From an archaeon (GTDB lineage: Archaea; Thermoproteota; Nitrososphaeria; Nitrososphaerales; Gagatemarchaeaceae), in the NCBI GenBank assembly GCA_021822995.1, contig JAKAPN010000087.1:1-5433 (forward strand): 5,433 bases of DNA, given 5' to 3'. The notes below the pieces were generated by a model. It was given only the letters and a program-made list of their open reading frames with translations. It searched no databases and was not told the origin of the DNA. Both the position numbers and the translations under genes were made by a program. Positions 5,418 through 5,433 of this stretch are shown piece after piece (within the stretch, counting starts at the first letter, position 1; each line of letters begins with the position of its first letter).

Positions 5418-5433
5418 CATCAGTAGCATAGTA

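Larger units (their letters stand above)
1..5433 (-). mobile_element. Degraded Ty3/gypsy-type LTR retrotransposon, internal region
   Basis: The minus strand reads, in order, a Gag with a terminal zinc finger, an aspartic protease, a reverse transcriptase piece and an integrase C-terminus. RT before integrase is the Ty3/gypsy order; copia elements have the reverse. The integrase piece carries the GPY motif (501-493) and a chromodomain-like tail, as in chromoviruses. Coding capacity is broken by four frame changes, a TAG at 870-868, a protease motif substitution and a large deletion inside pol, so the copy is non-autonomous. The 3' end of pol and the 3' LTR lie beyond base 1. I found no LTR boundary, primer-binding site or polypurine tract. 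Family assignment is fairly sure; the clade and host are inference. Confidence 0.88.
5276..5433 (-). other. Leader / possible LTR-proximal region upstream of gag
   Basis: This AT-rich, low-complexity stretch differs clearly from the GC-rich coding part. On the coding strand it holds a TACTAT-type repetitive start, several short out-of-frame ATGs, a CA-dinucleotide run, a TACTAAC motif with a downstream CAG, and 15 codons in frame with gag that look protein-like (TVRFPTLFLDFYKEHL, before ATG 5275). I could not find a TG...CA LTR end or a convincing tRNA-complementary site, so whether this is LTR, leader or flanking DNA is unresolved. Confidence 0.4.

Noticed and set aside
5276..5433. Primer-binding site or LTR end upstream of gag
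   Set aside because: Only short TGG-starting stretches were seen and none convincingly matches a tRNA 3' end; no TG...CA boundary could be defined from one side.
5276..5433. Trans-spliced leader sequence of dinoflagellate/Perkinsus type
   Set aside because: No stretch resembling the conserved leader was found on either strand.
1..5433. A bacterial or phage defence system, operon, tRNA or CRISPR array
   Set aside because: No Shine-Dalgarno-spaced gene series, no repeat-spacer pattern and no cloverleaf was seen; the domain order is that of a eukaryotic retrotransposon.

Overview
The window holds one degraded LTR retrotransposon of the Ty3/gypsy (Metaviridae) type. It lies entirely on the minus strand, with gag at the right end and the pol 3' end running off the left edge at base 1. 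The host must be a eukaryote. The CCCH-type (not CCHC) Gag finger and the type of domain after the integrase GPY/F module remind me of elements in protists such as Perkinsus. That is a weak impression, and I cannot name the host from the sequence.

In coding order (right to left) the layout is as follows. An AT-rich leader (5433-5276) has TG-repeat tract and good intron-like signals. Gag capsid follows, ending in a C-x10-C-x4-C-x3-H zinc finger (5275 to about 4280). Next come an acidic Gag-Pro linker in a second frame (about 4280 to 3830) and a retropepsin in a third frame (about 3837 to 3470), whose catalytic D-T-G-A reads D-T-C-A. Then there is an unusually long Pro/Ser-rich accessory region of about 2.5 kb (3470 to about 910), with two basic clusters and one possible zinc knuckle, spread over three frames. 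It is followed by a short N-terminal piece of reverse transcriptase (about 906-742), interrupted by an in-frame TAG. The last part is the integrase C-terminal region with a GPY/F module and a chromodomain-like tail (741-1), open to the window edge.

Two results stand out. First, the reverse transcriptase stops after its finger-domain motif and continues, in the same frame, straight into the integrase C-terminus. The RT palm with its catalytic aspartates, RNase H and the integrase zinc-binding and DDE core are all absent, so this copy cannot be autonomous. Second, the protein-like reading passes through four frame changes (-1, -1, +1, -1), one nonsense codon and a catalytic-motif substitution, which fits a decaying copy better than programmed recoding. 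The accessory block between protease and RT is the least explained part. It may contain a diverged internal duplication (basic cluster, D-T-VF motif, LLR...YLF motif, in that order twice).

No tRNA, rRNA, CRISPR array or host gene was seen. Neither LTR boundary nor a primer-binding site could be identified.
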